The notes: generated by a model from the sequence alone, not told the origin. DNA of 64,000 bases from Gliomastix tumulicola (GCA_001599755.1 BCHX01000001.1:1116001-1180000); one strand, 5' to 3'. Shown: positions 24,555 through 36,092, counted from the first letter of the stretch. Translations and numbers: made by a program.

Positions 24555-25721
24555 ATGACCGATGATGCGCCTTCTGCCTTTTACCTCCCGACTGGCGACT
24601 CACGCTGTCTGGTTTACGCCATCGACACAACATGCAATCTGACGGTTCCCGCCGATACGCTGGTCGAGCCTGTGATCACAGGCCACGAGCTGATGAACTT
24701 CCCCACAGTATCCTTCCTCATCGTCCACGAGCAGTCGGGTAGAAAGATTCTGTTCGATCTCGGCTGCAAAAAGGACTTCTGGAATCTTCCTCCCCCCATC
24801 TCCTCGGTTATCGACGACAAGGTCCCCGGTATCAAGGTGGACAAGAGCCTGGCAGATGTCTTGGTAGAAGGAGGCGTTGACCTCGATACCTTGGAGGCCG
24901 CTATCGTCAGTCATCACCACTACGACCATATGGGAGACCCTGAGACTTTCCCGGCGCAGATGAAGCTTTTGGTCGGGCCGGGGTTCACCGACAATTTTCT
25001 TCCAGGATACCCCGAAGTAGAGGCATCGCCCTTCTTCTCACAGGCCCTCCAGGGCCGTGTTGTGGAGGAGGTCAATTTCTCCAGATCGGATCTAGCAATC
25101 GCTGGTTTCGCAGCGATTGACTACTTCGGCGACGGGAGCCTCTATGTTCTCGACACGCCAGGCCACGCGATCGGCCACCTCTCTGCGTTGGCCAGGACGG
25201 GGACAGACTCTTTCGTCTTTCTCGGCGGAGACATCTGCCACTTCGGGGGGTCGTTTAGACCGACTAGTCGAGTCCCTCTACCGGAGGAGCTTGATGCCAC
25301 CGACATTGTAGGCGGTCAAAAGACGCTGGGACATGCACGGTACGGACGGGCCGCGTTGACAGCTTGTCATCCCTGCCCCGCAAAGGCCACTACTACGCCG
25401 TTCTACCAACCGTGCAGTCGAAGCGACTCCTGGTACGTCGAGCCGGCGCTGGCCGCACAGAGCATCCAGCGGCTGCAGGATATCGACGCCGACGAGCGGG
25501 TCCTCGTGATTATCGCCCACGACCCATCTACCCTCGACACGCTCACGTTCTTGCCCGAAGGGCCGATAAACGAGTGGCGGAGCTCCGGATGGAAGGCCAA
25601 GTTGCGATGGAGGTTTCTCGGCGAGTTGCCCATCGAGGGCGTGGAGCGAGAGTACTTGGTTGATGGAACTTACATGCATGGGCGACGAGTGAAGGCTATA
25701 GATGGCACGAAAATCGTGTAG
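24555..25721 (+). CDS. Metallo-beta-lactamase-fold hydrolase, lactonase-like
   Basis: Single exon, 388 aa. The metal-binding HxHxDH motif is HHHYDH (around residue 120), with further ligands in TPGHAIGHLS, the bridging aspartate in LGGDICH and a final histidine in IIAHDPS. This set matches the N-acyl-homoserine-lactonase-like branch of the superfamily, whose fungal members open lactones or lactams (for example the gamma-lactamase of the Fusarium benzoxazolinone-degradation loci). No signal peptide, so probably cytosolic. Next to two regulators and 8 kb from a Baeyer-Villiger-type enzyme, opening of the lactone product is an attractive but untested role. The first ATG is 277 bp after the regulator 2 stop. 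Confidence 0.88.
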   Translation: MTDDAPSAFYLPTGDSRCLVYAIDTTCNLTVPADTLVEPVITGHELMNFPTVSFLIVHEQSGRKILFDLGCKKDFWNLPPPISSVIDDKVPGIKVDKSLADVLVEGGVDLDTLEAAIVSHHHYDHMGDPETFPAQMKLLVGPGFTDNFLPGYPEVEASPFFSQALQGRVVEEVNFSRSDLAIAGFAAIDYFGDGSLYVLDTPGHAIGHLSALARTGTDSFVFLGGDICHFGGSFRPTSRVPLPEELDATDIVGGQKTLGHARYGRAALTACHPCPAKATTTPFYQPCSRSDSWYVEPALAAQSIQRLQDIDADERVLVIIAHDPSTLDTLTFLPEGPINEWRSSGWKAKLRWRFLGELPIEGVEREYLVDGTYMHGRRVKAIDGTKIV

Positions 25722-26543
25722 CAGTGTGTCGTACAGTGTCGAGGGGCGGAGACAGGAGCAGAAACAGTATACCGCCCCGGCTAGTACAAGATGTAGATTA
25801 GGACGCGCAGGTGCTTGCTTGTAGTCAAAGAGCCGTTTCCTCTACTGCAGGTCTGGTGGACTCCATGTAAGCTCCGCGTGGTCTTTTCATGGTCTCCGCT
25901 CACATTGCCCGAAAGCTTAGCAGTGGTCAGGCTAGTGTGGGTAGATGGCGTCTGTCAGTGGCATTAATGCTTCTCGCAACCGATCCAAGGGGCAGCTCAA
26001 GTACAAAGGGTTACTCGTATCCAATATTCGAGTTTCTCGTGGCCACATTATTGCCCGTCCCAAATTTGTAATCACGTTCTGCGTCGACATTCGAGTCATT
26101 TCTTGGAGCCACGAACTGTGGATGAAGTGGGAGAGGCATCTCGCCTGGCGGAAACAGAAGAGACGCTAGCAGGGGTCACCATTTACCTGATTTGGAAAGA
26201 CGCGTCTGACATTCAGCCTCTGTCGTCAAGGGGGAGTCCCACCATGTCACTTCGTGGAGGGTCGTACGGTTCTGGCCTTCGGGGAAGGGGAGCTCGTAAA
26301 TGCATTGATAATGCTCGATTTCAAATGCTAGTCTTCCGCGGTTCTTGTCATCATGTCATGATGGAAGCCAGGGGAAACGTCGAAGAGAAGTGAACGAGGA
26401 GGATAGAGATATAAAGCGCAGTCACGGCCCTCGATCATCACAAACCTTTAACAACACCAAGCACTTCAGCAACCAACACTCCAGACTACTCAGCAAACAG
26501 CTTATCACCTCAACATCTTCAAACTTACTCTCAAACCGACAAC
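25722..26543. promoter_or_regulatory. Intergenic/promoter of the second SDR gene
   Basis: 822 bp without a supported gene. TATAAAG at 26410-26416 lies 128-134 bp before the ATG; the intervening leader is rich in CA and lacks ATG. Confidence 0.45.
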
Positions 26544-27433
26544 ATGTCTTCCACAAACGCCCTCTCCCTCGCCGGCAAGGTTGCCATCGTCACCGGCTCC
26601 GGCAAGGAGAACGGAATCGGCGCAGGCATTGCCCTAGCCCTCGCACGCGCCGGCGCCCGCGTCGTCGTCAACTACACCTCCGAGTCCTCTGGCCCTCGCG
26701 CTCTCCAGGTTCTCGCCAACATCGAGGCGGCAGCGGGCAAGGGCAGCGCCGTCGTCGTGCGGTCCGACTTGAGCACCCCCGAGGGAGCCAAGCATCTCGT
26801 CGCTCAGGGACTCAAGGGTCTCGGAGTGGACCACATCGATATCCTCGGTACGTAACGCTTGTCTTCCTTCTTCCTACTTGGTTTCAAAATCAGGGGTCCT
26901 GGCGCTAATCTTGAACTCATCATCATCATCTCGCAGTGAACAACGCCGCCCGTTTCGAAGGCTCCCCCGCCCTGTCCGTGGGCAAAGAAGCCCTCGAGTC
27001 CGTTTTCGCCGCCTCCCTCTTCAGCGCCCTGTACATGATCCAGGCGACCTACCCGTACATGCCCAACGGCGGCCGCATCGTCAACATCGGCTCCATCGCG
27101 TCCAAGCTCGCCATCCCCATCATGCCCCTCTACGCGACCGTCAAGGCGGCCCTCGACACCCTGACCTTCTCCATCGCCGAGGAGCTCGGACGCCGCGGGA
27201 AGAACATCACCGTCAACGTCGTCTCGCCGGGTCCCGTGGCGACGGAGATGATGAGCTCGGGCGGCGAGCAGATCGACGAGCTCGCCAAGTGGATGGTCAG
27301 CGCGACCAGGCTGGAGGGCCGGGTCGGCAACGTGGAGGACATCGCGGATGCCGTGCTGCTCGTCGTCAGCGAGAAGGCGCGCTGGATTACCGGCCAGCAC
27401 ATCTCTGCTAGCGGCGGTATCACTGGCAGCTAG
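26544..27433 (+). CDS. Short-chain dehydrogenase/reductase (3-oxoacyl-ACP reductase/versicolorin reductase-like)
   Basis: Two exons, 26544-26847 and 26937-27433 (89-nt intron), give 266 aa. Cofactor motif TGSGKENGIGAG, NNAA after the splice, catalytic serine in NIGSIAS, YATVK catalytic pair, then SPGPVATEM and a C-terminal ITGQHISASGG. These mark a classical NADP(H)-preferring SDR of the FabG/tetrahydroxynaphthalene-reductase type that reduces or oxidises a carbonyl/hydroxyl in the cytosol. Codon choice is strongly G/C-ending, and the antisense strand is open as a consequence. It lies between the lactonase-like gene and a minus-strand regulator. Confidence 0.9.
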
Positions 27434-27553
27434 ATGATGTTTCACAAATTCTCCTATAGGAGGGACAAAAGGAGAGGATGGCCGATGTGTATTAATTCTC
27501 TTAGCCTAGAAAGATGATGAGGCGCAATTATCAATATAGATTCAACCCCGTCC

Positions 27554-29236
27554 TCATGTTTCTAGCCCCGTCTGTCCGTGGAAAAGTCCCTTCAATGCCT
27601 CAAGCGATGGACCGTGAATCTGGCGAACGGACGCCACCGACTCCATGTGATCAACAATTTGATCCCAGTCCCGGATCTGCAGCGAAGTCAGCATTTGCCG
27701 TATCTCTTCCAGGATCACCCCCGTTTGCGTCTCGTCATGCTCTCGGACAAGAGCCGATGCCACAGTGACGAGCGACCATAGCCTCAGATCAACGGCCCGC
27801 CGGGAAAGACCTGATATGGTCGTGATCTGCTTCCGGTATACGTGAATAAGATCGTAGAACCGCTGCAAGTAGGTACTGAGATCGGAGAACAGTGCGTTTA
27901 GTATTCTCTTCAGTTGTGCCAAGAGAACCAGACTCGCCAGTCGCACGACCTCCCTGATCAGGAGCATATCAGGTATCTGGACAGAGTCAAAGGAGGCCTG
28001 ATTCAGCTCCTCATGCAGTCGCGGCATCGAAAGAAGGAAGTGCGAGACAGGGCCGAGGAGCTTAATGAGTGCCATGTCTCTGACCCGGGATAAGCCCTCC
28101 TCGTCCAGGTCATTTATCTCATCGCACACCTTTCTAAGCAGCCGCAGCGCCATCTCGACGTCTCTCAACTCTTCATGGCCGGAGTACGATGACTCGTTCA
28201 AGTCATCGATGCTGGACAGTGATTGGCCCTCGTCTGGGAATGGAAACCGCGGATAGCTATCGAAATGAGAGGCACCGGTTATGTCCATCCTATACAGACG
28301 TTAGCAGAGGTACCACTCGCGTTTAATAACAACAACACAGGGGCACCAACCAGGACACCATGTACACCACCTGGGGAGACACTCCTTGGAACCCCCCTCG
28401 GGTCTTGATCATCCGTTCAAGACCGTCCATATGAATCGCCCACCGGTCCCATGCTCTGATTCTGGTCTAGTAGTAAATGGTTTAGCGGTGGGACTTTTCG
28501 GGAAGGAGGGGATGGACATGGCTTTCATACATCGTAACATGAAAAGCCGAGAACCGTGATGATCGTCCCTTCGGTAATATGGCCTGCGCTCGGTCCCAGG
28601 CGAGAATTCAGTGCGTTGACAGACTTCGAATAGTAGGTGATGGATTCCGGATGCTCAAAGAGAGATCCAGATGCCTTGAAGCCATGGTGCCGGGCCAGCG
28701 CGAGCGCGGCATTGGCTAAGATGAGATCGCGAGCGGCGGGATCGCGGAGGGCGAGCCCGATCCAGAGGAAACGAAACGCCATTACTGTGTATTCGTCCTC
28801 AGCTTGCACTAAAAAGGTGATGGCGTTAGAGATGGTGACCCGTAGTTGGTGGTACATTTTATCCATCGGCCTTACTAAAGTACAGCAATTCTCTTTCCCT
28901 CGGCGTGGTCTGGTACATTGCTGTGAAGAGCTGGATATCTCGCGCTGGCGCTGGCCCACTCCTCCCCTGCCGTTCCCGGAGCGTCATTTGTGTGATCTGC
29001 TGGCTGTCGTCGTTCCTTTCTCGTGGTCTAGTCTGGCGGGAGGCCGGTGCCAAGGACAGGATCTCGCTTGAAGAACTCGTATTCGTTGTAGCTTGCTTCC
29101 TCCTCGACAGCCCAATTCTTCTCATCGCATGTTGCCGCACCTGCGTTTGGTTGGTGGCAAGATTGTGGTCATCCGGATGTGAGAGATTGATGAAAAGGAG
29201 GTCCCCATCCTGCCGTCGGGTGCGCTTCCTCGGCAT
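27554..29236 (-). CDS. Fungal-specific regulator-like protein (fungal_trans_2 type, no zinc cluster seen)
   Basis: Exons 29236-28876, 28808-28531, 28466-28351 and 28289-27554 give 496 aa; introns of 67, 64 and 61 nt keep the frame. The N-terminus (FINLSHPDDHN, QTQVRQHAMRRIGLSRRK) is the standard opening of a Pezizomycotina family that carries the fungal_trans_2 (PF11951) domain without Zn2Cys6 fingers. The middle (MAFRFLWIGLALRDPAARD, ALARHHG, RIRAWDRWAIHMDGLERMIKTRGG) matches that domain. Probably a nuclear regulator; DNA binding is not evident. It converges with the second SDR (120 bp between stops) and is divergent from the acyl-CoA ligase gene. Confidence 0.82.
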
Positions 29237-29901
29237 TTTGCTACGCTTTACCTGGGCTTCTCTAGATTGCAAAGGAGGTAAATGGTCTGGAAAAGCAGCA
29301 TGATGGAGAAGAACCCCAGCGAAGCCTCAGGCTAGATGTGCTAGAGAAACATGGACTGATGACGTTGGCTGATTGGTAATCAAATCAACTCGCTCGGATG
29401 ATGGCGCTGAGCTCTAGGGTAGCCAGTCTGCCAGCTTTGCACACCCACCCTCCCTCCCATCTTGGTGCAGACCACTGTCTAGTACCATTGAAATGGGTGG
29501 CTTCTGTATGTATCAATCGATAAGGCCTTTTGATTGACGGGTAGAAGATAGCGGGCCGTACCCTCCGTTCGTGAGTCGTTCAATCCTATCGATAATGGCA
29601 TGTCGTGCAATGCTGGTTAGGTCAGGAGGAAGCACTGATGCAAGTTGGGACCTCGGCTTTCCAACATGGGGTATGCCCGCTGGAGCTCCCTGTAAAACCC
29701 TTGGTGCAGAAGTTCCAGTATGTGTGGTACTTGGCATGACGCTTCCCCGCGTACCTTGGTTGCTGGAAATACCGGGGGTGGATTTCCGACGAGGAGAGCC
29801 GACGATGTCTCTTTAAAGGATCAAATGATCATTTTGCCTTTGACTGATACTGGCCCCCATCCTATCATTGCGATTGACGGGAATGAGAACGCGTGGGCAC
29901 T
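29237..29901. promoter_or_regulatory. Divergent promoter region, fungal_trans_2 protein (-) / acyl-CoA ligase (+)
   Basis: 665 bp, no supported gene. The shared upstream region makes coordinate control of ligase and regulator possible. Confidence 0.4.
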
Positions 29902-31713
29902 ATGGTGTTTAAATCGCCTCATCCGGACATCAACGGTATGTACCGCCAACAGCCAGCATCGCCAGAATGGCTTCGCTTCCCCGGCTTCAAGACCGCACGC
30001 TGATCCCACCTGCTCACAGTGCCGAGCGACACTCCACTGTGGTCATGGCTATTTGATTCACACCGCTTCGGGTCCACGACGGACTCGGTCGGAGGCTTCA
30101 CCGACGCCGAGACGGGCGAGCATGTCAGCTGTCCCGATCTCAGGGACCAGACGACCTACCTCTCTACGGCACTCACCCGTGATCTGCACCTCCAGCAAGG
30201 CGATGCCGTCATTCTGTACGGGAAGAATTCCATTCGATACCCGGTCATCGCCCTCGCGGCGGTTCGAATCGGGGCAATTGCCTGCGGTGCCTCGCCGGAG
30301 TACACCGTGGACGAGCTCACTTACAGCTTGCGTCTCAGCAAGGCCAGATGCATCTTTGCATCCTCCGGGACTGCCCTCCAAAAAGCGTTTGAGGCAGCGG
30401 AGAGGGTCGGCCTTTCCAGTCGCAACGTCATTTGTATCGATGATAAGGGAGCAGGCGACCGGGCGGAGGACACGACGACAGTCCGGGATCTTATCCAGCA
30501 AGCCCGTGACTATGGCAGCGAGGAACAAGCCAAGCCATATGTGCTCCCACGCGGGAAGACGACCAGGGATGTCTGTGGCTGGTACTGCTTCAGCAGCGGC
30601 ACGACAGGTCTACCTAAGGCGGTCATGATCTCACACGCCAATGTCATTGCACAATGTCTCCAGATTCAACAAATCACCCCGTCCGACCACACCAAGATCC
30701 TCGCGGCACTGCCCTTCTACCACATCACAGGCATTGTGCACCAGCTACATCTGCCAATCATACTGAATGCGACGGTCTACGTCATGCCTACCTTCTCCAT
30801 CGACAGGATGCTGCAGACGGTAGCCGACTACAAGATCCGCGAGCTGCTCATCGTGCCTCCCATCCTGATCCGTCTGGTGAGAGAGCCAGCCATCGCGGCA
30901 AAGTATGATCTGTCACACGTCAAACGATTCTCATCCGGCGCGGCGCCCCTGTCAAAGGAGATCCTCGGTCTTCTCGAGTCGCAGTTTCCGGGTACTGGAT
31001 TTAAGCAAGGCTACGGCATGACGGAGTCGTGCTCGGCAATCACCTCTCACCCGCCAGCCAAATACAGCTTCCGATACGCCGACAAGGTTGGCCAGATCGT
31101 CGCGTCCACCGAGGTGAAGATTGTCAACCCGGACACGGGGCTCGAGGAATACGACATCACCAAGCCTGGCGAAATCTGGGCTCGCGGTCCCCAGATCGCT
31201 ATGGGATACCTCGACAATCCCAAGGCAACAGCCGAGTCGTTCGACAAGGACGGCTTCCTCCACACCGGGGATATCGGGAAGTTCGACGAAGAAGGCCTGC
31301 TGAGCATCACCGACCGGATGAAGGAGATGATCAAGGTCAAGGGCATTGGCGTCGCGCCGGCCGAGCTGGAGGATCTGTATCTTGGACACCCGCTCGTCAA
31401 GGATGTGGCGGTGTGCGGGATCCCGGATGAGCGAGCGGGCGAGAGGCCCAAAGTCTTTGCCGTGCTCAAGAGTAACGACGACGCCGCTGGCACGTCCTCG
31501 TCACGGGCCTCACTTACGGACGTCGGGCATCAGCTCCTCGACTTTGCGAAATCAAGCAAGGCCAGGCATAAATGGCCGATCGAGATTGAATTTGTGCACG
31601 AAATCCCTAAAAGCGCCGCGGGAAAGATCCTCAGGCGCAAGCTGCGAGCGCCGTCGAATGCCAGTAGCAGCAACGTTATTGTGAGAGCAGACGGGCTACG
31701 GGCGAAGATCTGA
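29902..31713 (+). CDS. Acyl-CoA ligase, 4-coumarate--CoA ligase-like
   Basis: Exons 29902-29935 and 30020-31713 (84-nt intron) give 575 aa. The short first exon provides MVFKSPHPDIN, the standard start of fungal 4CL-like enzymes, so it is preferred over any internal start. AMP-binding motif FSSGTTGLPKAVMISHAN, then YGMTES, ARGPQIAMGYL, the TGD motif, DRMKEMIKVKG and the catalytic C-terminal lysine region PKSAAGKILRR. It activates a carboxylic acid with ATP and CoA. The last three residues, AKI, approximate a peroxisomal PTS1 signal, which fits handing the CoA ester to beta-oxidation. Between the regulator and the DUF7726-like gene; together with ADH and ALDH it could finish an alcohol to acyl-CoA route. 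Confidence 0.92.
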
Positions 31714-31864
31714 GGCCTTGACTGGATACGGGAGGCGGTGATTGGGTGTTTGGATTGATTGCTGGTGGTAGTGGTAGCGTAACGAGCCATCCTTCGTATC
31801 TTCAGGCATATAGCTTATATGTCCCGGACAGGAGAAGGATTGCTAAAATTGCCATCGTGCCCAA

Positions 31865-32982
31865 TTACTCTTCGCAGAAGAACTCGTCTAGCATTCTGTC
31901 GCTCAGCTTCGGGATATTTGGATCAACAGTGTGCAGAGGCAAACTTCGGCCCGAGGGGGGCTTCCTACCCTGCAGAGGCAATCCGATCTGTTCACGAAGA
32001 TTGAAAAAGTCCCAGGCCAGTGGATAGACTATCGACTGCTTCCCAGCCTTCGGTCCAGATTTCTCCATGAACGCCGTCAACTGCCTCCACTCGACAGAAC
32101 CGAGCGCCGTCTTGAAGTCATGGAGCGACCATTCGTTGCCCTCCGCGGTGAACTGCTTGATCAAAGTGCGCACCTGATCGCAGTTTCGGTCAACTCTTGC
32201 GTGCGGCTTCAGTGAACGCTCTGTAGGCAAGCGGCGCTTCAAGCCGGGCTGGATGACGGAATAGTCACTGCTGTACTCGGGTTGGTATTCATCCCTGATG
32301 CCACAGTCGGGTCGAGGTTCTAGGTCCACTTCTACTGCCTCCGCCACGACCATCTCTGGTCCGACCACGCTGACATCTTTCGTATCTTTCATCCTTTTGG
32401 GCTGCTTGGCCACCCTGCCGGTCTCCTTGTGCACGGCGTCTCGCCTCTTCTTGCCCGGTCTTGATGGGCCAACGACCCTGGCATCTATCCTTTCTGGCTC
32501 GCGTTCCGCAGCAACAAGGGCCGAATACCGGGCGATATCGTCCTCGGGCAAGTCAGAAAAGACGGCGCGGCGAGCCCGGTCGCGCTTCGATTCTTTGACC
32601 TCCTCGTTGATGTAGTCCATGATGCGATCGCGCACGTAGTGATTCGGGACGTCTTCCAAAGTATGCCTGACGCCTGTTCCAAGCCGGCCTCCACGGACCG
32701 TAGGCTCACTCGGCGTCATCATGCCACCGCGGCCCTGGTCATCCATGCTGTCCCACCATGTGATCTGCGTCCCGATAAATTGGGCTGTCTTTGGCGCCAG
32801 GCCGGCCCCCTCCGCGAGGTCGTCCAGTAGTTGCTTATTTGATTTGGGATTGTCCTTGCATAGGCCCTGCGTTAGCACTACTGGACGAAAGCATCGTACC
32901 CAAAAGCGGTCTGACTTACCGATGCCGATTTGGAGAACGGATACTGCGGCTTGGCGCGAGCCTTGCACGAGTGTCTGTCCAT
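31865..32982 (-). CDS. DUF7726-like fungal protein of unknown function
   Basis: Exons 32982-32920 and 32866-31865 (53-nt intron) give 354 aa. Two related-looking segments are visible: GLCKDNPKSNKQLLDDLAEGAG (residues 22-43), which runs on into TQITWWDSMDD, and a C-terminal block RNCDQVRTLIKQFTAEGNEW ... FMEKSGPKAGKQS ... AWDFFNLREQIG that resembles the DUF7726 domain of Pezizomycotina proteins. The centre is basic and charged (KKRRDAVHKETG, KQPKRMKD), suggesting a nuclear protein. No catalytic motif is seen and no function is assigned. It converges with the ligase gene (151 bp between stops). Confidence 0.75.
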
Positions 32983-33895
32983 GGCTGGATTGGATTGAAT
33001 CTGTCGGCTGGTCGGGCTGAGGTTGGCAGTGCGCCTAGGGCTCGATGGGGTATTGTGACAATGGTGATCTGAGACTAGATTCGATGACTCTTCGTGGTCT
33101 GATAGTACGGTACGCTGTTGTAAAGTGTGGCCGCGGGCGAAGTATGCAGACGCTTCAGAATCCAGATAATACCTCTCTTATAGCCGTTTTCTTCATTGAT
33201 CGCCATGACGTAGATGGATTGACGTATAATGACGTTGAACGAATGGAACAAAACAGAGCAGTGAGAAAAGTCAACAAACGCGTCGCGTCGGGGGAGATCG
33301 GCGCAATCCTTGCCACCCAAACGTCACCCGCCCAGGGGTTCGGTCAGGGATGATGTGTCATCACCAGGGCGAGGATGAGCACGAGGAGGTAACCCCGAGG
33401 CGCTTGGAATCTGCCCCTTGAGGATATCATCGTTGGTAGATTTTGTCTTGCTGTGGTATCTCGCGACCCTCCAGCTGTCCTCGTAGGTGCTCAATGGCCG
33501 GAGCCCTCCAGCGTTTTTTAACCACCCTACCGCCAACGCGACAAGATGCCGCATGAGATAGCAGTTGGGAAGGTATCGGGAAGTGGATTAATGAGTGTTG
33601 TGTCGTGCGGGGAAGTCTGCTGCCAATCCCGCTTATACACACCCGAAGCCCCCCCTCTCTCCAGTCTCTCCTGACTCAGTATCTAGCACGAGTGCTTAAC
33701 CGCACGAGTCGGAAAGCAGCTGGCGCCCGGATATGGTCTCGCGGGATGTCGACCAGCTCGGCCGAGCAGTCACTGATTAAAAGGCAACACAGCCACTCGC
33801 CCACTGCCGCACATATGCTCATCTAGATCGCCACCAGCTTCTGATATAGGAAATTTCCAAGACGCACACCAGGATTCTAGATCAACATCGACGCT
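32983..33895. promoter_or_regulatory. Divergent intergenic region, DUF7726-like (-) / AtuA copy 2 (+)
   Basis: 913 bp. Short open frames exist but none shows a recognisable product or splice partners. Confidence 0.4.
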
Positions 33896-36092
33896 ATGCC
33901 ATCTGCAAAGAGACCTATCCGCATCGGCGGGGCCTCGGGTGGCTTCACCGACCGCCAACGTGCTATGCATGACCTAGCAAAGAATGCGGACGTCGATGTC
34001 ATCGTGGGTGGTATGTCTGTCTACCCCGCGTGATATGGAGGCACAGTCTAACGGTCAGCAGACTGGATGAGCGAGTGCACCATGTCCATCCACGGCGCCC
34101 TCAAGCAGGCGAACAAGAAGAAGCTCGCCGAGGACCCCAAGGCTGCGGTAGGGCCGGGTCTGTTCGACCCTTGCTTCATGTCCAGCCTCACGCCCGCACT
34201 GCCCGTGATGGCGCAGAACGGCGTCAAACTAGCCGCCAACGCCGGTGCCAGTGATGCCGAGCTGCTGGCGAGGGAGGTCAAGAAGCAGATCGATGAGCTC
34301 GGCCTGGGCCTCAAGGTGGCCTGGATCGAGGGCGACGACGTGACGGAGCAGGTCCAGCAGCTCAGGAGCCAGGGCGAGAGGTTTCAGAACCTCGACACGG
34401 GCAAGTTTCTCGATGAATGGGACTTTGAGCCCGTCGCTGCACAGTGAGTTAGTTGATGTTTGCCCGAGACAAAACATACGAAACCTCGCGCGCGTCGTTG
34501 ACACCCAGTGTGCTGCGTATCGAACAGATGCTATCTAGGAGGTCTCGGCATTGCTGAGGCTTTCCGCGCCGGCGCCGACATCATCATCTGCGGCCGTGTC
34601 GCCGACGCTTCGCCCACCATCGGTGCTGCTGCGTGGTGGCACGGCTGGACTCGCGGCGACCTCGACGTCCTCGCCAGCGCGCTCGTCGCCGGCCACCTGA
34701 TCGAGTGCTCGTCCTACGTCGCGGGCGGCTACTACTCCGGCTTCAAGGACATCTTCGACGGCGCGGAGGACTGCGGCTTCCCCGTCGCGGCCATCGCTGC
34801 CGACGGCGCGACCGTCATCTCCAAGGAGCCGGGCACGGGCGGCGAGATCTCCGTCGGCACCGTCACGTCGCAGCTGCTGTACGAGATCCAGGGCCCGCTC
34901 TACTACAACTCGGATGTCACGGCGAACATCGAGGGCATCAGGATGGAGCAGATCGGGAAGGACGAGGTTCGCGTGACCGGCGTCAAGGGCCTGCCTCCTC
35001 CGCCGACGACCAAGGTCGGCATCACGGCGCCGGGGCTATATCAGGCCGAGTTCCACTACTTGTTCGTGGGACTGGACATCAAGGAGAAGGTAAGTCCGAT
35101 TCATCAAATGCTTGGCCTTGCTACGCGCCTCCCCGTCCTCCTCCCCGTCCTCCCCGTCCTCCTCCTCCTCCTCCGAGGGGCATGATGCATCAGCTGATTG
35201 GATACAGGCTGCGTGGACGGAGAAGCAGATACGCAAGAGCATGGGCGACAACGTGAACAAGTTCACGACTCTCAAGTTCCAAATCGTCGGTTCGTGTCCC
35301 GAGGATCCGGACGACCAGAACTCGGCCACTGTCGACTTCCGCGTCTTTGTCCAGACCAAGGACCCTTCCATCCTCGGGTAAGCTTGGCCCAGAAGAAGTG
35401 CCCCCTATGCCACCTGCTGAGGGAGAGCGGTCAGATCGTATCTAACGAATATCAACAGCATGGGCACCATGGCCGGGCCCAACTTCACCCGCTGGTGCAT
35501 GGAGAACTTCCTCCAGAGCTGCCCGGGCGCCACCATCACCCCCGACCAGCGCCAGGCGGCTGCGAAGCCCATCTACGAGTACTGGGTCGCGCTCATCCCG
35601 CAGAGCGTCGTCAAGCACCGCGTCCGCCTCGCGTGGTCCGGCGAGGCCATCGACATCCCCGCGCCGGACGCGACACAGACGTACCCGCGGCAGCAGGACT
35701 CCTACGAGACGAGTTCGCCCCTGAGCCTCGCGAGCTTCGGTCCCACGACGCGCGGGCCCCTCGGATGGCGCGTGCTGGGCCGCTCGGGCGACAAGGCCAG
35801 CGACGCAAACATCGGCCTGTTTGTGCGCGACGACGACGAGTACGCGTGGCTGCGCAGCTTCCTGACGACGGAGCGCTTCATCCGGCTGCTCGGCAGGGAG
35901 TATCTGGGCCACGGCGTGGACAGGTTCGAGCTGCCGCATATTCGCGCCGTGCATTTCCTGGTGCACGACCACCTGGACCGGGGCTTCAACTCGTCCTCGT
36001 CGCTGGACGGGCTGGGGAAGAACCTCTGCGAGTTTATCAGGTGTAGGCATGTCGACCTGCCGACCAAGTTCTTAAGTCGCGGGAAGGTGTAG
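33896..36092 (+). CDS. AtuA-family (DUF1446) acyclic terpene utilisation-like protein, copy 2
   Basis: Five exons: 33896-34010, 34062-34443, 34528-35089, 35208-35377, 35459-36092; 620 aa. AtuA blocks: RIGGASGGFTDR, IVGDWMSE, AANAGASD, ICGRVADASPT, EIQGPLYYNSDV, PPPTTKVGIT; C-terminal domain GRSGDKASDANIGLFVR, ending RGKV. Full length and apparently intact. It has strong G/C third positions. Intron 3 contains a C/T-rich tandem repeat. No intron position is shared with copy 1 at 1293-3284. Biochemical role undefined; membership in terpene or branched-acid catabolism is inferred from the bacterial namesake. It converges with kinase A (137 bp between stops), marking the right end of the catabolic region. 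Confidence 0.9.
35127..35175 (+). repeat. CTCCCCGTC/CTC tandem repeat within an intron
   Basis: Pyrimidine-rich 9-mer and trimer repeats fill the middle of AtuA copy 2 intron 3 (35090-35207, 118 nt, the longest reliably placed intron in the window). Confidence 0.8.

Noticed and set aside
26804..27445. 213-codon open frame antisense to the second SDR
   Set aside because: It mirrors G/C-ending codons of a firmly assigned SDR exon and has low-complexity His/Arg/Asp composition and no domain.
29720..30628. 302-codon plus-strand frame overlapping the acyl-CoA ligase
   Set aside because: It is an alternative frame of the ligase exon; the ligase frame has all AMP-binding motifs.
35442..36050. 202-codon minus-strand frame over AtuA copy 2
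   Set aside because: Antisense shadow of a conserved exon; no recognisable protein.
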